Notes under the pieces: generated by a model
What the model was told of the DNA's origin: nothing
What the model saw: the letters and a program-made list of their open reading frames with translations, nothing else
Databases searched by the model: none
Source of the DNA: Streptococcus suis
GTDB taxonomy: Bacteria; Bacillota; Bacilli; Lactobacillales; Streptococcaceae
Length of the DNA stretch: 64,000 nt
NCBI RefSeq assembly: GCF_024509525.1
Contig: NZ_JAMWEM010000003.1
Coordinates: 124,001-188,000 of the forward strand
Direction: 5' to 3'
Translations under genes and position numbers: made by a program
In this document: piece after piece, positions 51,470-62,122 of the stretch
How positions within the stretch are numbered: the stretch's first letter is position 1
Layout of the letters: every line of letters starts with the position of its first letter

Positions 51470-53308
51470 TTACTTTAAACGCTCTAAATAATAAGTTGTC
51501 AAACGCGGAATAGTCAAATAAACACCATTCTCATCAGGAAGAAGGTCAAAAGTTTCTGTTGGAATAGAGTTGGAAGAAAATACCAAACGATAATGGCTAT
51601 CTGCTGGTAAATCTAAGTGAATATCAAAGAGCTCGCTATCGTTAAAATTGTTAACGACTAGAATTTCTTCATCATCACTTGTACGTTTAAAGGCATATAG
51701 ATTGGCTTCTGAATCGATTCTTACCCAATCAAATCCTTTTTCATAAGCCTGATAATCATATTTCCAGAAAGAGTCATGTTCTTTGTAGAAAGTGGAGAGC
51801 TCTTTCATCATTTGGGCAAATGATTGATGGATAGGATAGAGTAGAAGCCCCCAGTCCATTTCTGTATATTCGTGCCATTCCCGGATATGCCCCCACTCAT
51901 TTCCCATGAAGAGTAATTTTTTTCCTGGATGGGCAAAGTAGTAACTATAATAGGCACGAGCTAGGTGAAACTTATCTTCATAATTCCCATTCATCTTATC
52001 TACAATAGATAGTTTTCCGTGTACCACTTCGTCATGGGATAGAGGAAGAAGGAACTGCTCATTCTGGTTATAGTACATACCAAATGTTATTTCATTAGAA
52101 TGGTATTTACGGTAGATGGATGGTCGCTCCATGAATTTGAGGGTATCATTCATCCAACCCAAGTCCCATTTCATGTCAAATCCAATTCCACCTTCATCTA
52201 ATGGATGTGTTATTCTTGGGTAGCTCGAGGAGTCTTCTGCAATCATGAGAACTCCTTTGAATTCTTGATGAACTAACGCATTGACACGTTTGATAAAATC
52301 GACAGCAGCATGATTGATCTTACTTTCTTCAGTCTCTCCTCGCCAGTAAAGTAGATAAGAAAGTGCATCTACCCGAATCCCGTCAAAATGAAATTCTTTG
52401 AGCCAGTATTTGATATTGGACAGGAGGAAAGAGCGTGTCAATCCTTTTCCTAGATCAAAATTAGCTGTTCCCCACTGGCGATTTTCGCGATCATGCTCTT
52501 CCGGATATTCATACAGCCAACTACCGTCAAATTGATAGAGACCGTGAGCATCTTTGCAGAAATGAAGAGGGACCCAGTCTAAAATAACACCGATTCCAGC
52601 TTGATGGCACTGGTCTACAAGGTATCTTAGTTCATCAGGTTTACCGTAGCGACTGGTAGGGCTGTAGTAACCAGTTACCTGATATCCCCAGGAGGCGTCC
52701 AATGGATGTTCGGTTACTGGTAAAAGTTCGATATGGGTATAGTTATTTTCCTTGACATAATCGATTAAAAGCGGTGCAATCTCCTTGTAGGAGTAGAAGG
52801 CTTCCGCCGGAGCTCCACCCTCGTCTTTGTTCGCAAAACGTTGCTTCCAAGATCCTAGGTGGACTTCATAGATGGATACTGGAGACGTTTTAAAATCATA
52901 GTTTACCCGATTGTACATCCAGATATCGTCTTTAAATTTGTAGCGACTATTGTAGGTAGTAGAAGCAGTGTCAGGACGTAATTGACTAAATTGTGCGTAA
53001 GGATCAGCTTTGTGGAGCTCCCATCCCTGTTGTGTAATAATGAGGTATTTATAATTATTAAGCGATTTGAGATCGGCAACATAGAGAGAAAAGATTCCGT
53101 TTCCTTCGTATTCCATGGGGTGTGTTCGTTGCCAAGCATTGAAATCACCTACAATAAAAACTTGGGCAGCGTTTGGTGCGTAGACACGGAATTGAGTCCC
53201 TAGAATTTTATTCCGTTCCTTAATGATATGGGCTCCCATTTTCTCATAAAGGGTCGTATGCTCACCGGAATTCATATAATATAGGTCTAAATCAGTAAAT
53301 TCTATCAT
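51470..53308 (-). CDS. glgB: 1,4-alpha-glucan branching enzyme
   Basis: A 612-residue GH13 enzyme that adds alpha-1,6 branches to glycogen. It has an N-terminal CBM48 module (FRVYAPNAAQVFIVGDFNAW) and the catalytic barrel with the nucleophile Asp in FDGIRVDALSYLLYW, the acid/base Glu in LMIAEDSSSYP and the motif LPLSHDEVVHG. The start MIEFTDLDLYYMNSG at 53308 has a GGAG site 8 bp upstream; the longer in-frame start lacks one. It is the last gene of glgCDAB, 70 bp after glgA. Confidence 0.95.
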   Translation of the reverse strand: MIEFTDLDLYYMNSGEHTTLYEKMGAHIIKERNKILGTQFRVYAPNAAQVFIVGDFNAWQRTHPMEYEGNGIFSLYVADLKSLNNYKYLIITQQGWELHKADPYAQFSQLRPDTASTTYNSRYKFKDDIWMYNRVNYDFKTSPVSIYEVHLGSWKQRFANKDEGGAPAEAFYSYKEIAPLLIDYVKENNYTHIELLPVTEHPLDASWGYQVTGYYSPTSRYGKPDELRYLVDQCHQAGIGVILDWVPLHFCKDAHGLYQFDGSWLYEYPEEHDRENRQWGTANFDLGKGLTRSFLLSNIKYWLKEFHFDGIRVDALSYLLYWRGETEESKINHAAVDFIKRVNALVHQEFKGVLMIAEDSSSYPRITHPLDEGGIGFDMKWDLGWMNDTLKFMERPSIYRKYHSNEITFGMYYNQNEQFLLPLSHDEVVHGKLSIVDKMNGNYEDKFHLARAYYSYYFAHPGKKLLFMGNEWGHIREWHEYTEMDWGLLLYPIHQSFAQMMKELSTFYKEHDSFWKYDYQAYEKGFDWVRIDSEANLYAFKRTSDDEEILVVNNFNDSELFDIHLDLPADSHYRLVFSSNSIPTETFDLLPDENGVYLTIPRLTTYYLERLK

Positions 53309-53378
53309 AGAAATCTCCATTATTGAAAAGGAGTGGACGGTAGTCACACTCCAGTTCGATGTTTATTCTTAAAGTAAA

Positions 53379-54824
53379 TTAACCACTAATTTCACGGTAA
53401 AGCCAGATGTATTTCTCAGCAGATACAGTCCAGCTGAAATCACGATTCATGGCTTGTTCAATCATTTTCAACCAGTCTTCAGGTCGGTCGTAGTAGGTTT
53501 GAAGGGCTAAATCATAAACTTGTTTCATATTGTAAGCATCCTTGCCTCCGAACGTAAAACCAGTCCCTTCTTTTGTCTCTATATGATACGGTTGAACGGT
53601 ATCTACTAGTCCACCAGTTTCCCTTACCAATGGTAGGGTTCCGTAGTGCATAGAGATAAGTTGACTGATACCACAAGGTTCAAACATGGATGGCATGAGG
53701 AATAAATCACTTGCTGCGTAGATTTGATGAGCTAGCGGTTCATTGTACCCACGATAAAAGGCGAATTTATCAGGGTACGCATGTTTAAAGTGATTAAATG
53801 CATTTTCTATGTCTGTTTCCCCATTACCAAGGATTACAAATTGGACATGTGCCTGGAGTAAATGTCCTAAAACCTCAGTCAATAGATAAAATCCTTTTTG
53901 CCAAGTCAAACGAGAAACAATCCCCACCAAAATAACATTTTCGTCTTGAGGCAGACCAAACTGCGCTTGAAGAGCCAGTTTATTTTTTTTCTTATCAGCT
54001 AAGTTTGTTAAGTTGTAATTGGCTACTAAATAGTTATCTGCGCTACTGTCCCAACTATCGTAATCAATACCGTTGACAATGCCGACTAAGTCATGTTTGC
54101 GAAGTTCTAACACATGTTGCATGTTTTCACCGAATTCTTCAGTCAAAATTTCATGAGCATATGTTTCAGAAACGGTCGTCACTTTATCAGCATAGAGAAT
54201 TCCTAATTTCATGAAACTGATGCATTCGTCATGGAAGCGAGCAATACCGTCTAAATAATAGCTGTAGTCCATTCCTAGAGCTGACCAGAGAGCTTGTTTG
54301 TGGAAAATGCCTTGAAAAGCTAGGTTGTGAATGGTGAATACATGTTTGATGTTCCGGAATTCTTCACGATAGCTATAAAAAGTACGACAAAGGAAAGGAA
54401 GAGCAGCAGTATGCCAGTCGTGAGTATGTATAACATCTGGGAAGAAGTTCAAGGCTTCTAATAAGCGACACGTAGCATGCTGGAAGAAACCAAACCGCAT
54501 AGCATCATCGTCATAACCATAAAGCTCCTCGCGTTCGAAGAAATCACGATGTTCGATGAAGTAGAAGGTTACTCCATCAACAACCTGACTGTAAACATTT
54601 GCCATAGACTGGATGTCACCGGCACGCACGTCGTAGCTAGATACGTAATCGAAATCTGAGTGATTATTGATTGCGATTTTTTTATAGAGGGGGAGAACCA
54701 CACGAACATCCAGCCCCTGTTTTACCAATTCTTTAGGAAGTGAGCCAATAACGTCAGCCAGTCCACCTGTTTTTATAAACGGTAGTCCTTCTGAAGCGAC
54801 AAAGAGAACAGATTTTTTATTCAT
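53379..54824 (-). CDS. glgA: Glycogen synthase
   Basis: A 481-residue GT5 glycosyltransferase that extends alpha-1,4 chains from ADP-glucose. The ADP-glucose site near the N-terminus is FIKTGGLADVIGSLP (K-T-G-G-L), the second domain opens with LVGIVSRLTWQKGF, and the C-terminal catalytic region is MPSMFEPCGISQLISMHYG. Length is standard. It lies 13 bp after glgD in one operon. Confidence 0.96.
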   Translation of the reverse strand: MNKKSVLFVASEGLPFIKTGGLADVIGSLPKELVKQGLDVRVVLPLYKKIAINNHSDFDYVSSYDVRAGDIQSMANVYSQVVDGVTFYFIEHRDFFEREELYGYDDDAMRFGFFQHATCRLLEALNFFPDVIHTHDWHTAALPFLCRTFYSYREEFRNIKHVFTIHNLAFQGIFHKQALWSALGMDYSYYLDGIARFHDECISFMKLGILYADKVTTVSETYAHEILTEEFGENMQHVLELRKHDLVGIVNGIDYDSWDSSADNYLVANYNLTNLADKKKNKLALQAQFGLPQDENVILVGIVSRLTWQKGFYLLTEVLGHLLQAHVQFVILGNGETDIENAFNHFKHAYPDKFAFYRGYNEPLAHQIYAASDLFLMPSMFEPCGISQLISMHYGTLPLVRETGGLVDTVQPYHIETKEGTGFTFGGKDAYNMKQVYDLALQTYYDRPEDWLKMIEQAMNRDFSWTVSAEKYIWLYREISG

Positions 54825-54837
54825 AGAATCTCCTTCG

Positions 54838-55953
54838 TTAAATAATTTGGTGGGCTTTTATATAAGCTGGGGATTCCTGACTTCCCTTGATATCCGTCGG
54901 ATGAATAATTTTGGTGGATTTATCAATGATTGCATTTTCAATATTGGCACCACTCTTAATTGTGACGCCGTTGAGTACAATAGAGTTTTTAATGGTTACA
55001 CCATCTTCAATAATGACATCACGGTCAATCACAGAGTTTTCTACTTGCCCATTAATATTGGCACCATTGGAAATCAGACTACGCTTCACTTCGGCAAGAG
55101 GACCATATAAACTTGGTGAACTATCACTCGTTTGAGTGTGAATTGGCCAGTCATGCCTAAATAGAAGCTTGCGTGTATCTTGGTCAATTAGCTCGATTTG
55201 AGTATTGAAGTAGGCAGAGACAGTATTGATACAAGCTACAAAGTCCCGGTGAGCGTATCCTACGATTTTATATTGATCTACGGTATCGCGAAGGATATCT
55301 TTGAGCCAGTACAGAGAAGATACTTTGTTAGCGCGTTTGATCAAATCAATAAATGTCTCACGCTTCATGATGTACGCTTCTAAGGAGACAGTCCGATTTT
55401 TGTATTTACCGTGATTTTCTTCGAAAGCAACAACACGTCGGTCTTCACCAAATTTAAGAGTTTGGCAACCGATGAAGTTTTCTTTTGCATTAGTAACATT
55501 TTTATACAGGACAGTTATGTCTGCGCCAGTTTCCAAATGCTCCTCCATTACCTTGGTGAAATCTTGACTATAGATAAAGTAGGATGGCGCAATAAGGACA
55601 TATTCTTTATCTGAGTTCTCGACGTAGTGAATATTGTCTGAAAAAGCATTGATGTCATGTTGATAAACAGAATTTGGATCGGTTGTACTGTTTAGTAAGC
55701 GAAGTGTTCCACGCTTGCTATTGATATTATAATGCTTACCAGTTCCGACATGCTGAATCGTTGAACGCATTTTTGCAGGCATATAGACTTGAAATTCTGT
55801 AATACCTGAGTTAGACATATTTGACAAAGGGAAATCAATCAAGCGATAGCGACCGAGAAAACCGAATGCTTGCACACCTCGGTGCTCCATAACATCGCCA
55901 AAATGAACATTGTTGCCGTCAATATTTACAATTCCTAGGGTATTTCTTAACAT
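54838..55953 (-). CDS. glgD: Glucose-1-phosphate adenylyltransferase, GlgD (regulatory) subunit
   Basis: A 371-residue paralogue of GlgC. It keeps the nucleotidyltransferase fold (GRYRLIDFPLSNMSNSGI) and the left-handed beta-helix, but the N-terminal loop that is GGRGTRLEG in GlgC reads NIDGNNVHFGD here, so it should be catalytically inactive. In Firmicutes GlgD forms heterotetramers with GlgC and raises its activity. It is 12 bp after glgC. Confidence 0.94.
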   Translation of the reverse strand: MLRNTLGIVNIDGNNVHFGDVMEHRGVQAFGFLGRYRLIDFPLSNMSNSGITEFQVYMPAKMRSTIQHVGTGKHYNINSKRGTLRLLNSTTDPNSVYQHDINAFSDNIHYVENSDKEYVLIAPSYFIYSQDFTKVMEEHLETGADITVLYKNVTNAKENFIGCQTLKFGEDRRVVAFEENHGKYKNRTVSLEAYIMKRETFIDLIKRANKVSSLYWLKDILRDTVDQYKIVGYAHRDFVACINTVSAYFNTQIELIDQDTRKLLFRHDWPIHTQTSDSSPSLYGPLAEVKRSLISNGANINGQVENSVIDRDVIIEDGVTIKNSIVLNGVTIKSGANIENAIIDKSTKIIHPTDIKGSQESPAYIKAHQII

Positions 55954-55965
55954 AATAGTCCTTTC

Positions 55966-57093
55966 TTACTGGTTCACATTCTTATCAATCAAGAGGATAT
56001 TGTCCGGCTCTCCAGAGAGTTTAACGCCGTCTGCGATCTTGATATTTTCAGCGACGATAACATAATCGAGCTCCACATTTTCACCAATAATAGCTCCGGG
56101 AAGGAGTACAGAATTTTTAACAATTGCACCTTTCTCGACCTGAACATCTGTTGAAATAACGGAGTGTTCAATATTACCGTCTATGACAGATCCTTTATCA
56201 ATGTAAGCAGATTTCACGGTAGCTGTTGCGCCGATAACCTGAGCAGGGGATCCTTTGTCTTCAGAGTAAATTCTCCAAGAACGGTCAGATAAATCCAAAT
56301 CATTTGCATGATCAATCAAGTCCATGTTTGATTCCCAGAGACTATTGACAGTACCGACATCTTTCCAATAGCCACGGAAAGGATGAGCGATTAGTGTACG
56401 ACCATCTGCCAGATATTTTGGAATGATGTCATGACCGAAGTCGTGAGAAGAAGTCTCCAAGGTATCATCTTCCAGTAAGTATTTTCTTAATGTCTTCCAC
56501 GTAAAAATGTAAATCCCCATTGAAGCGAGATTACTCTTAGGATTAGCAGGTTTTTCTTCAAATTCTTCGATGCGATAATCTTCGTCAGTATTCATGATAC
56601 CAAAACGAGAAGCTTCTTTGATTGGTACTTCAATAACTGCAATCGTAGCATCCGCTTTTTTCTGCACATGGGTTTCCAACAGTTTATCATAGTTCATCTT
56701 GTAGATGTGGTCACCAGAAAGGATGAGGACATACTCCGGGTCATGTAAATCAATGAAATCGATGTTCTGAGTAATGGCATCAGCTGTTCCTTTATAGAGT
56801 CCAAAGCCTTCAATCTTCTCACTCGGAGGGAGGACAAAGATACCAGAACCTTGTACATCCAACCCCCAGCGTTGTGATTGGGCAACGTAGGAGTTGAGTA
56901 GAACAGGCTCATACTGGGTTAAGACACCGACGATATCAATACCAGAGTTGGCACAGTTACTGAGGGGAAAATCGATAATGCGGTATTTCCCACCAAAAGC
57001 TACAGCAGGTTTGGCGACTTTTTTTGTCAACCCTTCCAGACGGGTCCCCCGTCCACCTGCAAGAATCATTGCTAACAATTTATTTTGGGCCAT
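55966..57093 (-). CDS. glgC: Glucose-1-phosphate adenylyltransferase, catalytic subunit
   Basis: A 375-residue enzyme that makes ADP-glucose from ATP and glucose-1-phosphate, the committed step of glycogen synthesis. The signature loop is [16 protein letters not shown], the substrate parts are [17 protein letters not shown] and [13 protein letters not shown], and the C-terminal half is a left-handed beta-helix. It is the first gene of glgCDAB, with AAGGAG and a TATAAT-type promoter upstream. The operator palindrome at 57143-57212 overlaps that promoter's -35. Confidence 0.96.
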   Translation of the reverse strand: MAQNKLLAMILAGGRGTRLEGLTKKVAKPAVAFGGKYRIIDFPLSNCANSGIDIVGVLTQYEPVLLNSYVAQSQRWGLDVQGSGIFVLPPSEKIEGFGLYKGTADAITQNIDFIDLHDPEYVLILSGDHIYKMNYDKLLETHVQKKADATIAVIEVPIKEASRFGIMNTDEDYRIEEFEEKPANPKSNLASMGIYIFTWKTLRKYLLEDDTLETSSHDFGHDIIPKYLADGRTLIAHPFRGYWKDVGTVNSLWESNMDLIDHANDLDLSDRSWRIYSEDKGSPAQVIGATATVKSAYIDKGSVIDGNIEHSVISTDVQVEKGAIVKNSVLLPGAIIGENVELDYVIVAENIKIADGVKLSGEPDNILLIDKNVNQ

Positions 57094-57123
57094 CTAACAC
57101 ACTCCTTAAAATTTGATACTCAC

Positions 57124-57212
57124 ATTATAGCATAAATAAAAAAATAATGAAAGCGATTTCTGTAAAACAATATGAATATATTACAAATTGTTTTACAAAT
57201 GCTTTCATTATT
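57124..57212 (-). promoter_or_regulatory. glg promoter and palindromic operator with cre-like site
   Basis: On the minus strand an extended -10 TATGCTATAAT (hexamer 57124-57129) drives glgC. Just upstream is a large dyad: AATAATGAAAGCGATTTC...TGTAAAACAAT (57143-57171) mirrored by ATTGTTTTACA...AATGCTTTCATTATT (57187-57212). TGAAAGCGATTTCT (57148-57161) differs from the cre consensus TGNNANCGNNNNCA only in the last base and overlaps the -35, which suggests CcpA repression. Confidence 0.6.
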
Positions 57213-57398
57213 TTCTCTATGAAGAACCTGTATTCACAGTTCAGGCCTTCCATCAAGGAATAGTTTGCAAGTTTCACATTGTTCATTTTTTCAAGATATA
57301 GTCCGTATTCCCTCGAAAACTGCCTTGATGAACGAACAAACTATTTCTTATATACAATGCGCTTCACTGGTGAGTATAGGCTCTAAAAAACGATCAAT
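57213..57398. other. Intergenic between glgC promoter and LysR gene end
   Basis: A non-coding 186 bp. A partial inverted repeat (CATCAAGGAATAGTTTG near 57252, with its complement CAAACTATTTCTTATA near 57340 and CTTGATGAACG near 57326) may act as a terminator for the LysR gene. No gene is seen. Confidence 0.4.
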
Positions 57399-58307
57399 CT
57401 ATTTGTCGAATTGAATTTCTTCGAGTAGGAAGGTGATAAAGCGTTCCCCCATATCAGAAAGGGTAGTTTTTTCATGTTGGATGTAGACTAATTCTATCTG
57501 GTCGTCATAGTCCAGTGGGATAGAGATAATCTGTTCTCCATTTAGATTGGAGTTGAGGATACCGGTAGCAATAGTATAGCCATCTAGACCGATCATTAGG
57601 TTGAAGAGGGTTGCGCGGTCAGATACAACAATGGACTTTTTGTGGTGTTCTTGAGAAAGGATTTCTTCTGAGAAGTAGAAAGAATTGTGGAGTCCTTGTT
57701 CGTAGCTCAGATATGGAAAATCCACCAAGTCTTCAAGTGTTAGAATCTCTTTTTTTGCTAATGGGCTATTTTTGCTAACAAAGACATGTGGGCGAGCAGT
57801 GAAGAGATGGGTATGACTGAGGCGGTTGTCGTCCAAGAGTTTTAGAAGCACATCGCGGTTAAAATTGTTGAGGAAGAGGACGCCGATTTCCGAGCGAAAA
57901 TTTTTAACGTCGTCGATAATTTCCCAAGTACGCGTTTCTCGAAGAAAGAGTTCGTAATCTTCCATCTCGGTCTCTTTTAAGAGAGAAACAAAGGCATTCA
58001 CTACAAAGGCATAGTGCTGAGAAGATACGCTGAATAATTGGCGTTTAGCACCGGGACTTTTGTAGCGTTCCTCTAGTAATTCAGTCTGTTCCACGACTTG
58101 ACGAGCATAAGAAAGAAATTCAATACCATCTTTTGTCAAAGTAATGCCTTTGGGGTTACGAAGAAAAATCGTAATCCCCATTTCTCGTTCTAAGTCGCGG
58201 ACAGCGTTTGATAAGCTGGGCTGAGTGATAAAGAGTTGTTTAGAAGCTTCGTTCATACTCCCTGTTTCAGCTATTTTAATAATGTAATGTAACTGTTGGA
58301 TTCTCAT
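57399..58307 (-). CDS. LysR-family transcriptional regulator (CpsY/MtaR-like)
   Basis: A 302-residue LysR regulator. The N-terminal winged helix reads MNEASKQLFITQPSLSNAVR, followed by an effector-binding domain. It resembles the CpsY/MtaR group of streptococci, which controls methionine uptake and surface traits; the target here is unproven. It diverges from the pyr operon, and its start lies 28 bp from the pyr -35 box, so it could touch pyr expression, although LysR control of pyr genes is not usual. Confidence 0.85.
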   Translation of the reverse strand: MRIQQLHYIIKIAETGSMNEASKQLFITQPSLSNAVRDLEREMGITIFLRNPKGITLTKDGIEFLSYARQVVEQTELLEERYKSPGAKRQLFSVSSQHYAFVVNAFVSLLKETEMEDYELFLRETRTWEIIDDVKNFRSEIGVLFLNNFNRDVLLKLLDDNRLSHTHLFTARPHVFVSKNSPLAKKEILTLEDLVDFPYLSYEQGLHNSFYFSEEILSQEHHKKSIVVSDRATLFNLMIGLDGYTIATGILNSNLNGEQIISIPLDYDDQIELVYIQHEKTTLSDMGERFITFLLEEIQFDK

Positions 58308-58335
58308 AGTCTTATTGTACCATTTGTATTAGGAA

Positions 58336-58364
58336 TTGACAAAAATATAGAAAAAAAGTATAAT
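58336..58364 (+). promoter_or_regulatory. pyrK promoter
   Basis: Perfect consensus: TTGACA (58336-58341), 17 bp, TATAAT (58359-58364). Confidence 0.9.
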
Positions 58365-58371
58365 GCAAGCA

Positions 58372-58471
58372 ATCAACCTTTAATTAAGTTCAGAGAAGCT
58401 TAAAAGGATACAGGACAAGGGCAGATTCTGCCTACTTTTCATGTAACCTTGCTGACTGGCAAGGTTTTTTC
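58372..58471 (+). promoter_or_regulatory. PyrR-type attenuator before pyrK
   Basis: The leader carries AGTTCAGAGAAGCTT (58387-58401), close to the PyrR anti-antiterminator loop consensus AGUCCAGAGAGGCU, and ends in the terminator AACCTTGC/GCAAGGTT with T6 (58445-58471). With uridine nucleotides bound, PyrR stabilises the upstream hairpin so the terminator forms. Confidence 0.85.
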
Positions 58472-58514
58472 TATAACTGGTTGATAGAAATTCTATTTTC
58501 TGGAGGAAGGTCCA

Positions 58515-60275
<1,761 letters not shown>

Positions 60276-60282
60276 AGAGCTA

Positions 60283-60395
60283 GAATAATCCTTTAACTAA
60301 GTCCAGAGAGGCGAAGAAGGGTCACAGGTCTTTAGGCATATTTTGCCTGCTTTTTGTGCAACCTTCGCTGATTTGGCGGAGGTTTTGTTTTTTTG
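60283..60395 (+). promoter_or_regulatory. PyrR attenuator before pyrF
   Basis: AGTCCAGAGAGGC (60300-60312) is an excellent PyrR-binding loop. GCATATTTTGCC-type antiterminator sequence and a terminator ACCTTCGC/GGCGGAGGT with a T run (60361-60395) follow. The layout equals the one before pyrK. Confidence 0.92.
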
Positions 60396-60406
60396 TAGGA
60401 GGTATC

Positions 60407-61108
60407 ATGAGAGAAGAACGCCCGATTATTGCCCTTGACTTTGCTAGTTTTGATGAGGTCAAGAACTTTCTATCCCAATTTCCTTTGGATGAAAAGTTGT
60501 ATGTCAAGGTTGGCATGGAACTGTATTATGCAGTAGGTCCGGAGATTGTTCGCTATATCAAGTCCTTGGGACACAGTATTTTTCTTGATTTGAAATTGCA
60601 TGATATTCCTAATACCGTCGAATCCGCCATGCGGGTACTTTCTCGTTTGGAGGTAGACATGACAAATGTTCATGCAGCTGGTGGTGTGGAAATGATGCAG
60701 GCAGCACGAAGAGGGTTAGGTAGTAAGGCTGTCTTGATTGCAGTCACTCAGTTGACGTCTACTTCTGAGAAGCAAATGCAGAGCGACCAAAATATTCAAA
60801 CTAGTTTAGAAGAGTCGGTTGTTCACTACGCTAAATCCGTAAAAAAAGCAGGATTAGACGGTGTGGTCTGTTCTGCTCATGAGGTTTTGGCTATCAAAGA
60901 AGCGACGGAACTCGATTTTATCTGCCTGACCCCCGGCATTCGACCGTCAGGCAGTGCCAGCGGAGATCAAAAACGGATCATGACACCACGTCAGGCAGCG
61001 GAGATTGGATCTTCTTACATTGTTGTCGGCCGTCCGATAACGCAGGCGAAAAACCCTCTTCAGGCCTATCAGGCTATCAAGCAGGAGTGGAACGATGATG
61101 ACCAGTAA
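60407..61108 (+). CDS. pyrF: Orotidine 5'-phosphate decarboxylase
   Basis: A 233-residue TIM-barrel enzyme for the last step to UMP. The catalytic D-x-K-x-x-D motif is in [12 protein letters not shown], the N-terminal strand is [13 protein letters not shown], and the phosphate loop is [14 protein letters not shown]. The start [11 protein letters not shown] at 60407 has an AGGAGG site and follows the attenuator; an upstream in-frame ATG lies within the terminator hairpin. It overlaps the next gene by 14 bp. Confidence 0.96.
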   Translation: MREERPIIALDFASFDEVKNFLSQFPLDEKLYVKVGMELYYAVGPEIVRYIKSLGHSIFLDLKLHDIPNTVESAMRVLSRLEVDMTNVHAAGGVEMMQAARRGLGSKAVLIAVTQLTSTSEKQMQSDQNIQTSLEESVVHYAKSVKKAGLDGVVCSAHEVLAIKEATELDFICLTPGIRPSGSASGDQKRIMTPRQAAEIGSSYIVVGRPITQAKNPLQAYQAIKQEWNDDDQ

Positions 61109-61430
61109 GATTTACCAGGCTGTGATTGATCGTCCGCTAGGCTATCAAGATGATTGGGGCAATGTGTATCCTATTAACTATGGCTACATTCCCAATCTCA
61201 TAGCCGGTGACGGTGAGGAGCAGGATGTCTATGTCATTTCAAGAGCCGTTGAGCAGGCAGTGACGCATTTTGAATGTCGGCTGACTGCTGTGATTCATCG
61301 GCGTGATGATAATGAAGACAAGTGGATCCTGACGGGAGTCGATGAGGAGGTCAGTCTGGCACAAATCACAGAAGCAACACATTTTTTAGAACAGCATTTC
61401 GATTCATGGATTGAATTGTTAGAAGCATAA
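61095..61430 (+). CDS. Small inorganic pyrophosphatase-like protein in the pyr operon
   Basis: A 111-residue protein similar to a short family often labelled inorganic pyrophosphatase. [20 protein letters not shown] matches the core of family I pyrophosphatases (YPxNYGYI...DGDxxDV); D39, D44, D71/D72, D75 and K76 line up with metal and phosphate ligands. It lacks the N-terminal Lys/Glu of long enzymes and the C-terminal Tyr-Lys. Placement between pyrF and pyrE is suggestive, because PyrE releases pyrophosphate when run from PRPP and orotate. Activity is inferred only. Confidence 0.65.
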   Translation: MMTSKIYQAVIDRPLGYQDDWGNVYPINYGYIPNLIAGDGEEQDVYVISRAVEQAVTHFECRLTAVIHRRDDNEDKWILTGVDEEVSLAQITEATHFLEQHFDSWIELLEA

Positions 61431-61442
61431 AGGAGAATAAAT

Positions 61443-62072
61443 ATGACATTGGCAAGCAAAATCGCATCACATCTTTTAGATATTAAAGCAGTTTATCTAC
61501 GTCCAGATAAGCCATTTACATGGGCATCTGGTATTAAGTCGCCAATTTACACTGATAATCGCATTACACTGTCTTATCCAGATACGCGTGATGTGATAGA
61601 GACTGGTTTTGTAGAGGTTATCAAAGAAGCCTACCCAGAAGTCGAAGTTATAGCTGGAACAGCTACGGCGGGTATTCCTCATGGCGCAATCATTGCAGAC
61701 CGTATGAATCTGCCGTTTGCCTATATTCGTAGTAAAGCCAAGGAACATGGAGCAGGCAATCAAGTTGAAGGGCGCATTGTTAAAGGACAAAAAATGGTGG
61801 TCGTTGAAGACTTGATTTCGACAGGTGGCTCTGTTCTTGATGCGGTTGCAGCAGCGGAGCGTGAAGGAGCTAAGGTACTAGGTGTGGTAGCGATTTTCAC
61901 TTACCAGTTGCCAAAAGCTGAACAGAATTTTGACAATGCAGGCGTTGAATTGGTAACCCTTTGCGACTATTCTGAGCTTATAAAAGTTGCTAAAGTTAAA
62001 GGGTATATCAATGCCGATGGTTTAATGCTCTTGAAGAAATTTCGTCAGAATCCTGAAAGTTGGTTAGATTAG
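61443..62072 (+). CDS. pyrE: Orotate phosphoribosyltransferase
   Basis: A 209-residue type I phosphoribosyltransferase that joins orotate to PRPP to form OMP and pyrophosphate. The PRPP loop is [17 protein letters not shown], orotate contacts are in [16 protein letters not shown], and the flexible loop contains [15 protein letters not shown]. It has an AAGGAG site and follows the pyrophosphatase-like gene by 12 bp. Confidence 0.96.
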   Translation: MTLASKIASHLLDIKAVYLRPDKPFTWASGIKSPIYTDNRITLSYPDTRDVIETGFVEVIKEAYPEVEVIAGTATAGIPHGAIIADRMNLPFAYIRSKAKEHGAGNQVEGRIVKGQKMVVVEDLISTGGSVLDAVAAAEREGAKVLGVVAIFTYQLPKAEQNFDNAGVELVTLCDYSELIKVAKVKGYINADGLMLLKKFRQNPESWLD

Positions 62073-62107
62073 TCACTAGATAAATGTTAGAAGGAACAAG
62101 ATGAAAG

Positions 62108-62116
62108 TGATATAAT
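62108..62116 (+). promoter_or_regulatory. Extended -10 promoter giving a leaderless start
   Basis: GTGATATAAT has an extended -10 (TG-A-TATAAT, hexamer 62111-62116). The ATG of the next gene is at 62123, exactly seven bases after it, and no ribosome site is present. Confidence 0.55.
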
Positions 62117-62122
62117 AATAGC

